Under the pieces are notes generated by a model. It saw nothing but the letters and a program-made list of their open reading frames with translations, was not told where the DNA came from and did not search any database. Positions 45,902 through 55,534 of a DNA stretch of 64,000 bases are shown here, piece after piece (within the stretch, counting starts at the first letter, position 1; every line of letters begins with the position of its first letter). The DNA comes from Lentimicrobium saccharophilum (GTDB lineage: Bacteria; Bacteroidota; Bacteroidia; Bacteroidales; Lentimicrobiaceae). The stretch lies in contig NZ_DF968182.1 of NCBI RefSeq assembly GCF_001192835.1, positions 628,349 through 692,348 of the forward strand, given 5' to 3'. A program made the translations under genes and the position numbers.

Positions 45902-46864
45902 ATGAACAATTCTAATCTGGTTGCGTGTATAACCATAAACTATAATCATGCAAAAGACACAATTAATTGTGTTAATTCATTGTTGGAGTCAGATTATTCG
46001 AATTTTATTATTTTTTTAATAGACAATGGATCCCACATTGATGATTATCGAATATTAAGTGAATTCACTTCTAATGCAATTATAATCAGGTTGTTACGGA
46101 TTGAAAAAAATGTTGGGTATGTAGGAGGCGTAAATTATGGCTTGACTGAAGCGGCAAAAATAAATCCGGACTACTACCTGATAATGAATAATGATACAGT
46201 AATAGATAAACATGCTATTAAAGCACTGGTTGATACTTCCATAGACTTTAGCAATAATTGTATTGTCTCCGGGAAGGTTTATAATATGGACAACCCATCA
46301 TCTTTACAATATATCGGACAATGGGAGCGTAATGCAAACAAACTCGATTTTCCACCTTATATAAAAAATTCAAAGGAGATTGATAACGGGCAATATGAAC
46401 AGAAAATGGAAGTTGCCATGTTGGATGATATATATTGGCTTATACCAGCTATTGTATTAAATAAAATTGGACTTTATTCTGATTACTTCTATTTATATGG
46501 GGAACAAAATGATTATGCTTTAAGGGCAAAAAAGAACGGTGTTAAATTAATCTATACACCTTTGGCTAAATTATGGCATCACCATCATTTGACAACAGGT
46601 GGTAATAAACAAAAAGAACTTGCAATAAGTTATTGGAGAATGTATTCAAGTCTTACGATTTTATACCTGCATTTTAGCAGAAAAGCGTTTTACACATTTT
46701 ATTTTAAACAATTTTTCAGATCGTTGGTAAAATCAATCTTATTTATGGGTGATAGAGAGAAACGTGAGAATTCGAAATATAAATTATTGGCATGCTGGTA
46801 TTTTTCAAAATGGATGTTTAATAAAAAGCCTAACCTTGGTTTTAATCCATACGCTAAGAACTGA
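45902..46864 (+). CDS. Family 2 glycosyltransferase
   Basis: A 320-residue GT2 (GT-A fold) transferase. The N-terminus VACITINYNHAKDTINCVNSLL is the UDP-sugar-binding start, followed by LIDNGSHIDD, ENVGYVGGVNYGL in near-standard form, and LIMNNDTVID with the D-x-D-like N-N-D motif. DDIYWLIPAIVLNKIGLYSDYFYLYGEQNDYALRAKKNG (in parts) is the acceptor-site helix with the E-x-x-D motif. The C-terminus has amphipathic helices that may touch the membrane. The stop codon overlaps the start of the next gene by one base (TGATG). Confidence 0.92.
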   Translation: MNNSNLVACITINYNHAKDTINCVNSLLESDYSNFIIFLIDNGSHIDDYRILSEFTSNAIIIRLLRIEKNVGYVGGVNYGLTEAAKINPDYYLIMNNDTVIDKHAIKALVDTSIDFSNNCIVSGKVYNMDNPSSLQYIGQWERNANKLDFPPYIKNSKEIDNGQYEQKMEVAMLDDIYWLIPAIVLNKIGLYSDYFYLYGEQNDYALRAKKNGVKLIYTPLAKLWHHHHLTTGGNKQKELAISYWRMYSSLTILYLHFSRKAFYTFYFKQFFRSLVKSILFMGDREKRENSKYKLLACWYFSKWMFNKKPNLGFNPYAKN

Positions 46865-48042
46865 TGATCAAAATTTTATTTATTCATCATGCTGTTGGTT
46901 GGGGTGGCGCTCCCATTAATATGATTAATATTATCAATGGTCTTGACAAGTCCCGGTTTTCTGTACATGTGCTTTTATTGAAGGATTCGGTAGTTTCTAA
47001 AAAGTTGAATGAAAGCAAGATTCCATACACTATCGCCAGATCTGTATTTTATAAGAAGTTTTATAAATATCTTGGTCATAGTGAAGCTGGATATATCAGG
47101 TGGTATCAAATATTAAAGTTTTTTAAATTAGCTATAACGTGGTTATTATCAAATAGGGTATATGCAAGAAAGGAACTTGATCAATTTGAACCTGATATAA
47201 TTCATTTAAATTCTTCAGTATTAACTGATTGGTTGAAACCATCTTCTAAAAAAGGCAAAGTAATTATTCATGTACAGGAGCCCTTCAGGAGAGGAAGACT
47301 TGACTTCCTTTACTATTTGCTGCGATATCAGATGAAACAATATGCTGATCATATAATTGCAATTAGTAAAGACAATGCTGAAAGAATTGATATACCTCAA
47401 AAGACAACTGTAGTGTATAATTTTACCAAAATTCCTAATAGTTTGTTGTCGACTGGTATTGATTCTAAGCGGTTAAGGAAGGTACTATATCTTGGCGGTG
47501 CTGCTAGTATTAAAGGTTTCTATACGCTTGTTAATGCCTTGGGCTTTGTTGAAGATAGAATATTAATTTTATTTGCTGGACATTATCCACCCAATACTGC
47601 AAAAAGTGGGTTCAGAAAACATTTGCCATGGAATAAAAAACTACAAAAGGCTCTAATAACTATGAGAAATAGTTCAAATGCGATAGAAGTTGGATTAATT
47701 GAGGATACCGAATCAATAATAAAAGACTGTGATGTTTTGGTTTCACCATTTAGAATTGAACATTTTTCAAGACCAATTATTGAAGCGTTTGCATGCAGGA
47801 AGGTCGTTATTGGTACTGATGTGAAAGGTATGGATGAGATTATAGATCATAACATTAACGGATTGATTATTAAAAAAAATAATCCAAGGGAATTAGCGGA
47901 TGCAATAAATTTTCTAAGTAAAAACCATGAAATAGCCAGTACATTTGGGGAAAAGGGTTATATTAAAGCTACAATGCATTTTTCAGAAAAAAATACAAAA
48001 CAAATTGAGAGAATATATGAGAAACTTTGTAAAAAGAAATAG
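46864..48042 (+). CDS. Family 4 (GT-B) glycosyltransferase
   Basis: A 392-residue retaining GT4 enzyme. The N-terminal Rossmann domain starts KILFIHHAVGWGGAPINMINII with the glycine loop. The C-terminal domain holds RKVLYLGGAASIKGFYTLVNAL, VLVSPFRIEHFSRPIIEAFACRKVVIGTDVKGMDEII in parts, the E-x(7)-E motif being replaced by H-F-S-R-P-I-I-E-A-F, and NGLIIKKNNPRELADAI. The start ATG overlaps the preceding stop. It probably adds one sugar to the lipid-linked repeat unit in the cytoplasm. Confidence 0.9.
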   Translation: MIKILFIHHAVGWGGAPINMINIINGLDKSRFSVHVLLLKDSVVSKKLNESKIPYTIARSVFYKKFYKYLGHSEAGYIRWYQILKFFKLAITWLLSNRVYARKELDQFEPDIIHLNSSVLTDWLKPSSKKGKVIIHVQEPFRRGRLDFLYYLLRYQMKQYADHIIAISKDNAERIDIPQKTTVVYNFTKIPNSLLSTGIDSKRLRKVLYLGGAASIKGFYTLVNALGFVEDRILILFAGHYPPNTAKSGFRKHLPWNKKLQKALITMRNSSNAIEVGLIEDTESIIKDCDVLVSPFRIEHFSRPIIEAFACRKVVIGTDVKGMDEIIDHNINGLIIKKNNPRELADAINFLSKNHEIASTFGEKGYIKATMHFSEKNTKQIERIYEKLCKKK

Positions 48043-48064
48043 GGATATTGATTAGAATTCATAT

Positions 48065-49330
48065 ATGAAAACCATCTCGAGGAAAAGTTATTTTCGGTTT
48101 TTAATTATTATGTTAATGGTAACTACTTATTTACCTGTAGTTACTAACAATTTACCTCCAATTATAAGAAGTCACCACCTTTGGGCTGGAATTTGGGGAG
48201 TGTCCATATTAATATTAGCCCGTCCTATTTTCAATAACAGAATATTATTGTATGTTCTTATTTATTATTTATTATTGGTTCTTGTTATGATGAACTCAGT
48301 CTGGAGTAATATGGATAAATGGAATAGAGCCCAGGGCATTAATGAATTATATATGTTGACTATGGCATTGACAATGTATGCATATTTTGAATACTCGCGG
48401 GACTTTGTAGGTTTTGCGAAGATATTGAGGTGGGTTTTAACTTTTATTTTTTTTACGGCAATTCTATCAATTTATTCATCAATAGTTGATCCGATGTATG
48501 CAAGAAAAATAGTTAGTGGAGCTATTGATCAAGCAGAAGATGTGCTGAAATATGGTGGTGGTTCATATGGATTCGCCGGAGCCATAATGATGATATTACC
48601 TTTGGTAATTTATTATTATCGGAATAATTATAAAAGTAATTATTCTAAGCCAATTATTTTACTCTTTGGCATTTTGCTTTATTATGCTTTACTCCGGATT
48701 CAATTGTTTGCAAATATTTTATTGTCAACGATAATCATTGTGATTGCATTAATTGGAGAGAGAAACATAAGAAAGAATATTATCTTTTTTGGATTACTAA
48801 CTGTTCTAACAGTAGCATTGGTTCCTTATATGCCTCAATTCTTGTTTTATGTCAGCAATTTTTTTGAAACGGATTCAGAGGTTTACTTTAAAATTAATGA
48901 TCTTGCTGTATTTATAAAATACGGAGCCGATTATGGGGATACTGCAACAAGCCTTCGATCTGCAAGGTATCCAATGTTGTTTGAAGGATTTTTGACCAAT
49001 CCATTACTTGGAATATTCAATTCCGATAGTACTTTAAATATTGAAGGTGGAGGTCATTTATACTGGATGAATAAACTGACAGTTTATGGATTATTGGGGT
49101 TTATCCCGTTTGCACTTGCTTTTTACTTTTTCGTTAAAAATGCTTTGAAAATAATGGATACGGAATTTTCCTTTTATTTTTTGCTTTCAATAGGGTCCGG
49201 GGTAGTTTTAGGGTTTATGAAATCACTGGCAGGCCGTGAATTCTGGTATATGTTTTTCTTTATATTGCCTGGCCTTTACTGGCTACCATTGCTGAAAAAG
49301 GAATCTAAGAATAAGGTAGATCAACGTTAA
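48065..49330 (+). CDS. Wzy-like O-antigen/capsule polymerase
   Basis: A 421-residue membrane protein with ten to twelve predicted segments and one large extracytoplasmic loop around residues 265-325 (FETDSEVYFKINDLAVFIKYGADYG and TSLRSARYPMLFEGFLTNPL in part), the pattern of Wzy polymerases. Sequence motifs of this class are weak, so the call rests on topology, length and position in the locus together with the flippase. RYPMLFEGFLTNPLLGIF resembles the S-x-R-x-x-x-W/L-x-x-A/G motif region of the Wzy_C (O-antigen ligase) superfamily, so a ligase is the main alternative. Confidence 0.8.
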   Translation: MKTISRKSYFRFLIIMLMVTTYLPVVTNNLPPIIRSHHLWAGIWGVSILILARPIFNNRILLYVLIYYLLLVLVMMNSVWSNMDKWNRAQGINELYMLTMALTMYAYFEYSRDFVGFAKILRWVLTFIFFTAILSIYSSIVDPMYARKIVSGAIDQAEDVLKYGGGSYGFAGAIMMILPLVIYYYRNNYKSNYSKPIILLFGILLYYALLRIQLFANILLSTIIIVIALIGERNIRKNIIFFGLLTVLTVALVPYMPQFLFYVSNFFETDSEVYFKINDLAVFIKYGADYGDTATSLRSARYPMLFEGFLTNPLLGIFNSDSTLNIEGGGHLYWMNKLTVYGLLGFIPFALAFYFFVKNALKIMDTEFSFYFLLSIGSGVVLGFMKSLAGREFWYMFFFILPGLYWLPLLKKESKNKVDQR

Positions 49331-49341
49331 CACTTTTTTGA

Positions 49342-50553
49342 GTGAAACCCGAACCAACAAAACTTAACCTGGTTCTGATTCTTACGGGCGGTTATGGCTT
49401 CCCGACCGGCGATGCCTATACCAACCGCATTCTGGCTTTTGCGAAAGGTTTTGTTAAAAATGGATGCAGGGTATCCCTGTTAATTATTTATCCCGGAAGA
49501 AAAAATCAGGTATCCAAATCCGGTTCAATGGAAGGATTTGATTATTATTTCTGCACAAGTCCTATCTGGCCGGATGGTAAACTGAGAAAAATAGCAACAG
49601 GAATTAAAGGGATCTTCAATTCCTTAATTATGCTTCAAAAACTAAACAGGGAGAGCATAATTGATGCAATTATAACTTTTTCACAAAAATTTTCGCAGAA
49701 TTTCCCAGTTTATCTGTTTACCAGATTGAAGGGAATATTGTTTTTCCGTGAAAATAACGAGTATCCGCGTATTGTTTTAAGCCGAGGACATGATAAACTA
49801 AGCTCTGTTGAAAGACTCTATTTCTCCTTTGTAAACAGGTTTTTTGATGGTTATATATACATCAGCACTTCATTGGTCGCTTTCAACAAGCCTTTTATAG
49901 GCAAAAATATGCCTGTGATGATTGTTCCGATTATTGTAGATGATGATCGCTTTATTTTTGATCAGTTTCCTCCGCAAAAAGAAATAACCTTTTGTGGTAA
50001 TCTTTATGGTGAAAAGGATGGCGTCACATTATTAATTCAATCTTTTGCATTGATTCACAAGGATTTTCCAGCATATATTCTGAAACTTATAGGGCATACA
50101 TCAAATCCGGTTGAGTTTGAAAAGCTTTCTCAGTTAGTATATGAGCTTGAGGTTTCTGAAAAAGTTGTATTTACAGGTTTTGTTCATAGAGATCATGTAC
50201 CTGAACTTTTAGATCAATCGGCTTTACTTGTGCTTGCCAGGCCTGATAATATTCAGGCTAAAGGTGGATTTCCGACCAAGTTGGGCGAGTATCTTGCTAC
50301 TGGCAGGCCGGTGTTGGTAACCTCAGTAGGGGATATTCCGAACTACATTCATGATGGTGTTAATGGATTTTTGGCTAGACCTGGTTCGGTTGAAGATTTT
50401 GCTGGCAAAATACGAATGATCTTGCAAGATTATGAGAATGCTGCAGATGTTGGGAAAGAAGGTAAGAAATTATCATTAACTTCATTTAATAATAAGTTTC
50501 AGGCTGAACGTATCCTCGGTTTTATTGAAATGGTAAAAAATAATAAGAATTAA
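49342..50553 (+). CDS. Family 4 (GT-B) glycosyltransferase
   Basis: A 403-residue GT4 enzyme with start GTG at 49,342. The N-terminal domain begins LVLILTGGYGFPTGDAYTNRI and includes FFRENNEYPRIV. The C-terminal domain has ITFCGNLYGEKDGVTLLIQSF, FTGFVHRDHVPELLDQSALLVLARPDNIQAKGGFPTKLGEYLATGRPVLVT in parts with the family's K-x-G-E-Y-L-A-T-G-x-P motif, then NGFLARPGSVEDFAGKI. Base composition is slightly less AT-rich at the 5' end than in its neighbours. The next gene starts one base after its stop. Confidence 0.92.
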   Translation: MKPEPTKLNLVLILTGGYGFPTGDAYTNRILAFAKGFVKNGCRVSLLIIYPGRKNQVSKSGSMEGFDYYFCTSPIWPDGKLRKIATGIKGIFNSLIMLQKLNRESIIDAIITFSQKFSQNFPVYLFTRLKGILFFRENNEYPRIVLSRGHDKLSSVERLYFSFVNRFFDGYIYISTSLVAFNKPFIGKNMPVMIVPIIVDDDRFIFDQFPPQKEITFCGNLYGEKDGVTLLIQSFALIHKDFPAYILKLIGHTSNPVEFEKLSQLVYELEVSEKVVFTGFVHRDHVPELLDQSALLVLARPDNIQAKGGFPTKLGEYLATGRPVLVTSVGDIPNYIHDGVNGFLARPGSVEDFAGKIRMILQDYENAADVGKEGKKLSLTSFNNKFQAERILGFIEMVKNNKN

Positions 50554-50554
50554 A

Positions 50555-52279
50555 ATGGGGGCCTTTTTTATTAATCATATTAATTCCAAAGTTTCAGTTG
50601 CTGCTCTTGACAAAATTTATAAAGAAAAGGGATTCCTTGATCCGTTTGTGGTCAGCATGGGCGATTATCAATTGCGGCTCTACAAGAAGAAGTTGCTTGA
50701 TGTGCAAAATTTTATTCAGCGTGAATCAATCAGTTTATATGCTTGCGGATCAATAGTTTATAATAAGTATAATTATGAAAAAAGCCTAAAAGCTCTCTTA
50801 TCAGACTACTCAGCCGGAAAAATAGATCCCTCAGCCCTTTCAGGAAATTATGTATTAATTTTTCATGATAGGAAAATAAATAAAATTGAGTTCTTCGTAG
50901 ATCCTGCTTTTATAAAAAATGTTTATTTTGATAAGGTAAACAGGGTGATTAGCAGTGATTTCCTGGCGATTATCGATGCAGTGGATAATACATTTACACT
51001 GAATAGAACAGCTGTTATTGAAAATATTACTACCGGTCATTTGATAAGCCCCGATACCTATGTTAATGAAATTCAAAAACTTGACAAAGTTAATGTAAAG
51101 GAACTGGCAGTTGATTTTACAGGCATAATATTCAACGTAATAAAACCTGATATTGTCAGTAATCTCACTTCACGTAACGATGCAATAGATCATGCCATCC
51201 TGACTTTGAATAGTTATTTTCTTAATGTTGCTTCGCTCAGTAATGAATTTGGAGCTCATATTGGTTTGACAGGTGGTTTTGATAGCCGTTTACTTCTTAT
51301 GCTCGGGAAAAAGCATATTAGCAGACTAGTTACCAATTCCTTCTGGCGGCCGGATTCCAAAGAATATTTGCATGCAAAGGAACTTGCGATGGTGTCAGGG
51401 AAAAAGTTCTTCTCATATGAGGAAAAGCCTTTTCTAAAACCGGAATGGAATAAAATGTTGGATACATCCTTTTACTTCTACGATGGTCAGATTCGTTCAC
51501 AGAACAGGTGGGATGAAATCTTTAGCCTGCCTGAATATACATCCGGGATAGCACAAGAGCATTATGTTGGTTTTCATGGTTGCGGTGGTGAACAGTATCG
51601 CAATGCTGACCGGTTTTTAAGGCCAAAGTCGTTGCGATCCTATATACAATACCAGTGGATGTTCAAACAATGCAAAGATCCATTTCTGGAATCGAAATTA
51701 AAATGGGAGATTTACAGTAATATTGAAATAAAGATAAACAGATTAATGGGGTTCAACATTTCAAAAATTGATTTGTTACTCCTGAAACGAATTCAGAATG
51801 AAATATGGAATCCGGCCAATAGAACTACCCGGTTGAATTTACTGAATCAACAACAGTTTTATTTTGCGCCATTTGCCGAATATGAAGTTTCTCATTCAGC
51901 TTATTATTATACACCTTTTCTTGGGAATTCATTGTCTTTTCAAATTGATATGATGCGAAGACTTGATAATGAATTAGCAAAGGTTCAGACAAATTATGGT
52001 TTTAATCTGATTGAAGGTGAGCCGATTAAATTTTATTTTATTCCTTTTATAGTAAATTTATTGCCGGATCAGTGGTTTCACTCAATTTATTTCAGGCTTA
52101 AAAAAGCGCAAATTTTATCTGGCAATGAGTCGCAAAAAAAATTAAATGAAAATTCATTTTTCAGGGAATTGTCAAATAAAATTGATCTCACAAGTATTCT
52201 TAATAATATTAATCTGGGTTCAGGTTTAATCTCAATGAATCATTTGTTAAAGCAACTAAACGGGAAGGTGAATTTATGA
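50555..52279 (+). CDS. Asparagine synthetase-like protein without glutaminase cysteine
   Basis: A 574-residue protein with the layout of AsnB. The first 200 residues resemble the class II glutaminase domain (KIDPSALSGNYVLIFHD, EFFVDPAFIKNVYFDK) but residue 2 is Gly and no N-terminal Cys exists, so it should not hydrolyse glutamine. The C-terminal domain has the ATP pyrophosphatase loop HIGLTGGFDSRLLL, close to the S-G-G-x-D-S motif. Such proteins adenylate a carboxylate and join it to an amine supplied otherwise. In this locus it may link an amino acid or amine to a sugar acid (inferred). Its stop codon overlapped the original start of the next gene before an 87-bp duplication. Confidence 0.8.
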   Translation: MGAFFINHINSKVSVAALDKIYKEKGFLDPFVVSMGDYQLRLYKKKLLDVQNFIQRESISLYACGSIVYNKYNYEKSLKALLSDYSAGKIDPSALSGNYVLIFHDRKINKIEFFVDPAFIKNVYFDKVNRVISSDFLAIIDAVDNTFTLNRTAVIENITTGHLISPDTYVNEIQKLDKVNVKELAVDFTGIIFNVIKPDIVSNLTSRNDAIDHAILTLNSYFLNVASLSNEFGAHIGLTGGFDSRLLLMLGKKHISRLVTNSFWRPDSKEYLHAKELAMVSGKKFFSYEEKPFLKPEWNKMLDTSFYFYDGQIRSQNRWDEIFSLPEYTSGIAQEHYVGFHGCGGEQYRNADRFLRPKSLRSYIQYQWMFKQCKDPFLESKLKWEIYSNIEIKINRLMGFNISKIDLLLLKRIQNEIWNPANRTTRLNLLNQQQFYFAPFAEYEVSHSAYYYTPFLGNSLSFQIDMMRRLDNELAKVQTNYGFNLIEGEPIKFYFIPFIVNLLPDQWFHSIYFRLKKAQILSGNESQKKLNENSFFRELSNKIDLTSILNNINLGSGLISMNHLLKQLNGKVNL

Positions 52280-52411
52280 ATGGGCTGATAAAAAAAATTA
52301 TTGTCTTAATTTATTCATTAAAATAATCATTTGTTAAAGCAACTAAACGGGAAGGTGAATTTATGAATGGGCTGATAAAAAAAATTATTGTCTTAATTTA
52401 TTCATTAAAAT
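52238..52411. repeat. Perfect 87-bp tandem duplication across a gene junction
   Basis: Copy 1 is 52,238-52,324 and copy 2 is 52,325-52,411, with no differences seen. Each copy contains the last codons of the AsnB-like gene, its stop, and the first sixteen codons of the ATP-grasp gene. In copy 1 the ATG at 52,276 now leads into TAA after 16 codons; the working start is the ATG at 52,363 in copy 2. Confidence 0.95.
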
Positions 52412-53484
52412 TAAGGATTGTACTGAATAAAAAAATATTAAAAATTTTCAATTCCTTACCTTCAATAATAGACATAAGCAGCGAAAAAATACAATATCAC
52501 AAAAAACTATGGAAAGATCTTAATAACAGGACTAATATTAAATGGTACAAAGTCTTTGCATCAATCAATGGGATTGATGATCCCAGATATATTACTGAAT
52601 ATGATTATCATTTCAATGTTGAACTTAGGCTGAATCACAAGGGATTCAGTGAAGCATACAGCGATAAGAATAGTTATCACCGGAATTTTATGAATGAACT
52701 CTTACCTCAAATATATCTTCGGAATATAAATGGAGTCTTTTATACTGAAAAATATGAATATACTGGTTTTGAAGATGCTATGTTATTAATACCTGATTGC
52801 ATTGAAAAATGTATAACGAAGAAATCCACGGAATCGGGTGGTGGAAGAGGAATTGAATTATTTACCAGAAATAATGCTGAATGGGTGAGTCGTGATGGGG
52901 AAAAACTTTCGGTAAGCTATCTTGATAAGCAATACGGAAGCAACTATATAATTCAGGAGTACATAGATCAACATCCTTATTTTAGCCAGTTTAATCAAAG
53001 CTCTTTAAATACAGTGCGTTTGTTCACTTACCGTTCGGTAGTCAGCAATGAAGTTATACCTTTACATGCGGTACTCCGAATCGGTAAACCGGGCTCACTG
53101 GTTGATAACCAGGCATCTGGAGGAATTGCATGCGGTGTAAAGGAGAATGGTAAACTTAATAGTTTTGCAATCAATAAGAAAGGTGAAAAGTTCGATCATT
53201 TCAATACTATTGTTTTTTCAAATGCCGATCCGGTATTTAAATTTGATGAGATTGTTAAAATTTGTTTACCTCTTGCTAATCAATTTTATTATCATCGTTT
53301 GCTTGGATTTGATTTTTGTGTAGATCATCGTGGCAATATAAGGCTGATTGAAGTGAACAACAAGAATAATGAAACCAACTTCTTTCAGATGAATAATGGC
53401 CCATTATTTGGCGAATATACAGATGAAATAATCTCTTATTGTAAGAATAGAAAGAGAAACTTTAATTTTGATTTTGACATTTGA
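52363..53484 (+). CDS. Sugar-transfer-associated ATP-grasp protein
   Basis: A 373-residue ATP-grasp ligase of the ATPgrasp_ST type found in polysaccharide loci. Visible blocks are KKSTESGGGRGIELF, the glycine-rich ATP lid, YIIQEYIDQHPYFSQF with the E-Y pair, LNTVRLFTYRS, HAVLRIGKPGSLVDNQASGGIACGV in part, and DFCVDHRGNIRLIEVNNKNN with the metal-binding E-x-N. ATP-grasp enzymes join a carboxylate to an amine or hydroxyl via an acyl phosphate. The start is in copy 2 of an 87-bp duplication; the ancestral start overlapped the previous stop. The substrate is unknown. Confidence 0.87.
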   Translation: MNGLIKKIIVLIYSLKLRIVLNKKILKIFNSLPSIIDISSEKIQYHKKLWKDLNNRTNIKWYKVFASINGIDDPRYITEYDYHFNVELRLNHKGFSEAYSDKNSYHRNFMNELLPQIYLRNINGVFYTEKYEYTGFEDAMLLIPDCIEKCITKKSTESGGGRGIELFTRNNAEWVSRDGEKLSVSYLDKQYGSNYIIQEYIDQHPYFSQFNQSSLNTVRLFTYRSVVSNEVIPLHAVLRIGKPGSLVDNQASGGIACGVKENGKLNSFAINKKGEKFDHFNTIVFSNADPVFKFDEIVKICLPLANQFYYHRLLGFDFCVDHRGNIRLIEVNNKNNETNFFQMNNGPLFGEYTDEIISYCKNRKRNFNFDFDI

Positions 53485-53522
53485 TTAAGTCTTTTAAAAG
53501 ATATATTCAAACAAGCTAAGGT

Positions 53523-54554
53523 ATGATAAATCAAATCTTTATCCTGACAGATTATAAGGGATTCTTTGGCTCCAAGCAGAAAGCTAAGTTTTATCGTGGT
53601 GGTATGGATCTTGATAAATTGTCTGCTTGTTTTTCAAAGTACGGAATACAGGTGACAATATCTTCATTTACAAGATTAGAAGTAAAAAATGTGGACAAGG
53701 AAAGTACCCTTATTCTATATACTTCCAGCGAAGATAAACATGGTTTTTACAAGGATTTTATTGAAGACATAATATTTCATTTAGATCAGGTTGGTTACAA
53801 TCTTCTGCCTTCCTATGCCTGCCTGAAGGCCCACAACAATAAGGTCGCGATGGAACTGTTACGTGAGCGTTCGACAATGGAATCAATAAAAACTATCCAT
53901 TCAGCGGTATTTGGTACATTGGATGAATTGATTGCACAGGCTGATAATTTTATTTTTCCTGTTGTAATTAAGCCCGCTTCCGGGGCCATGAGCCGGGGGG
54001 TATCTAAGGCGGAAAACCCTAAGGAACTAGTGAACATTGCTAAAAAGATTTCAAGATCTTTTAATTTAAAGCATAACCTGAAAGAGTTGTTAAGAAATAT
54101 CAAATATCGCAAAAGTTATGTAAGAGAATCATTTTATCGGTCTAAATTTATAGTGCAAAATATGATTAAAAATTTGGGAAATGATTGGAAGGTCTTAGTT
54201 TATGGCCCCCAGATTTATGTTCTTCAGCGGAATAATCGTAAAAATGACTTCAGGGCAAGTGGAAGCGGGGACTTTCTTTTTACAAAAGAACTTCCTGATG
54301 GAATGCTGGATTTTGCCCAATCGGTTCGGAATTATTTTAATGTGCCGCATATATCGTTGGATATTGGTTTTGATGGCAAGCGATTTCACCTGATTGAATT
54401 TCAGTTTATTAATTTTGGCACTACTACGATTGAAAAATCTCCTTTTTATTTTGAGAAGTTCGAAGGGAAGTGGATAGTAAAAGAAGGTTATTCAGATCTT
54501 GAGAAGGTTTATGTTACAAGTTTAATGAGTTACTTATCAGTTCATGTGAAATAA
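53523..54554 (+). CDS. ATP-grasp ligase (RimK-like)
   Basis: A 343-residue ATP-grasp protein, distinct from the previous one. The pre-ATP domain ends YNLLPSYACLKAHNNKVAMELL, a typical start for the ATP-binding part in which a lysine and helix precede the nucleotide site. FPVVIKPASGAMSRGVSKAE is the ATP-binding strand and lid. FIVQNMIKNLGNDWKVLVYG corresponds to the Q/E-E-x-I hinge. DIGFDGKRFHLIEFQFINFG replaces the usual E-x-N with E-F-Q, so metal coordination is slightly unusual. It lies 38 bases after the first ATP-grasp gene and probably acts in the same modification. Confidence 0.82.
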   Translation: MINQIFILTDYKGFFGSKQKAKFYRGGMDLDKLSACFSKYGIQVTISSFTRLEVKNVDKESTLILYTSSEDKHGFYKDFIEDIIFHLDQVGYNLLPSYACLKAHNNKVAMELLRERSTMESIKTIHSAVFGTLDELIAQADNFIFPVVIKPASGAMSRGVSKAENPKELVNIAKKISRSFNLKHNLKELLRNIKYRKSYVRESFYRSKFIVQNMIKNLGNDWKVLVYGPQIYVLQRNNRKNDFRASGSGDFLFTKELPDGMLDFAQSVRNYFNVPHISLDIGFDGKRFHLIEFQFINFGTTTIEKSPFYFEKFEGKWIVKEGYSDLEKVYVTSLMSYLSVHVK

Positions 54555-54556
54555 GT

Positions 54557-55534
54557 ATGAGGGTCCTTTTTGTTTCAAGCGGTAATTCCAGGGACTTTAG
54601 CATAGCTCCGTTCATTAAAGCACAGGGAGATTCTCTGGAGAGGTTAGGCATTGATGTGTTATATTTTCCATTGATTGGGAAAGGGCTTTTAGGTTATGTA
54701 AGGAGCGCCTATAAACTCAATAAATTTGTTAGAAAAAATGCAGTTGATATTGTTCATGCGCATTATACATTATCGGGCTGGACTTCTGTCCTGGCACACC
54801 CTAAAAAGCCTATAATCCTTTCATTAATGGGTAGTGATGCTTATGGTGAATATATTGGTCATAACAAAGTAAGGAAAAGCAGTTATTATTTAGTGATTTT
54901 AACCTGGCTTATTCAACCTTTTGTAAAAGCAATTATCTGCAAATCTAAAAATATTGAAAAGTATGTTTACCTGAAGAATAAATCTAAAATTATTCCCAAT
55001 GGGATTTTACTTGAAAAAGTGATTGTTAATGACAAGGGTTTCAGAGATGAATTAGGCCTTGATCCAACGAAGAAGTATATTCTTTTTCTGGGTAATCTTA
55101 ATGATATTAGAAAGAATTTTAAATTGGTTAAGGATTCATGTGAGTTGTTAAATATAGAAAATGTTGAAATTATTACGCCTTATCCGGTGGCACATGACAT
55201 TGCAATAAAGTATTTAAATTCAGTAGATGTGTTGGTTGTTCCTTCTTTTATGGAAGGTTCACCGAATGTAGTTAAAGAAGCAATGGCTTGCAATTGCCCG
55301 GTTGTTGCCACCGATGTTGGAGATATAAAGTGGTTATTTGGGAATGAACCCGGGTATTTTATTTCAGATTTTTCAGCTGCAGATACAGCTTCTAAAATTA
55401 CAAATGCATTAGATTTTGCTGATAAATATCGTAAAACAAATGGAAGAGCGCGGCTGATAAAACTTGGCCTTGATTCTGAAACCATTGCTCATAGAATTAT
55501 TCAAGTTTATCAAGAAGTCAGGGGGAATGGATGA
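54557..55534 (+). CDS. Family 4 (GT-B) glycosyltransferase
   Basis: A 325-residue, rather short GT4 enzyme. The N-terminal domain starts RVLFVSSGNSRDFSIAPFI and holds VDIVHAHYTLSGWTSVL, the H-A-H-Y motif of this group. The C-terminal domain has KKYILFLGNLNDIRKNFKLV, VLVVPSFMEGSPNVVKEAMACNCPVVATDVGD in parts, with the catalytic E-G-x-P-N-V-V-K-E-A-M motif intact, followed by a DIKWLFG loop. Start ATG is two bases after the previous stop, and its stop overlaps the next start (ATGA). Confidence 0.93.
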   Translation: MRVLFVSSGNSRDFSIAPFIKAQGDSLERLGIDVLYFPLIGKGLLGYVRSAYKLNKFVRKNAVDIVHAHYTLSGWTSVLAHPKKPIILSLMGSDAYGEYIGHNKVRKSSYYLVILTWLIQPFVKAIICKSKNIEKYVYLKNKSKIIPNGILLEKVIVNDKGFRDELGLDPTKKYILFLGNLNDIRKNFKLVKDSCELLNIENVEIITPYPVAHDIAIKYLNSVDVLVVPSFMEGSPNVVKEAMACNCPVVATDVGDIKWLFGNEPGYFISDFSAADTASKITNALDFADKYRKTNGRARLIKLGLDSETIAHRIIQVYQEVRGNG

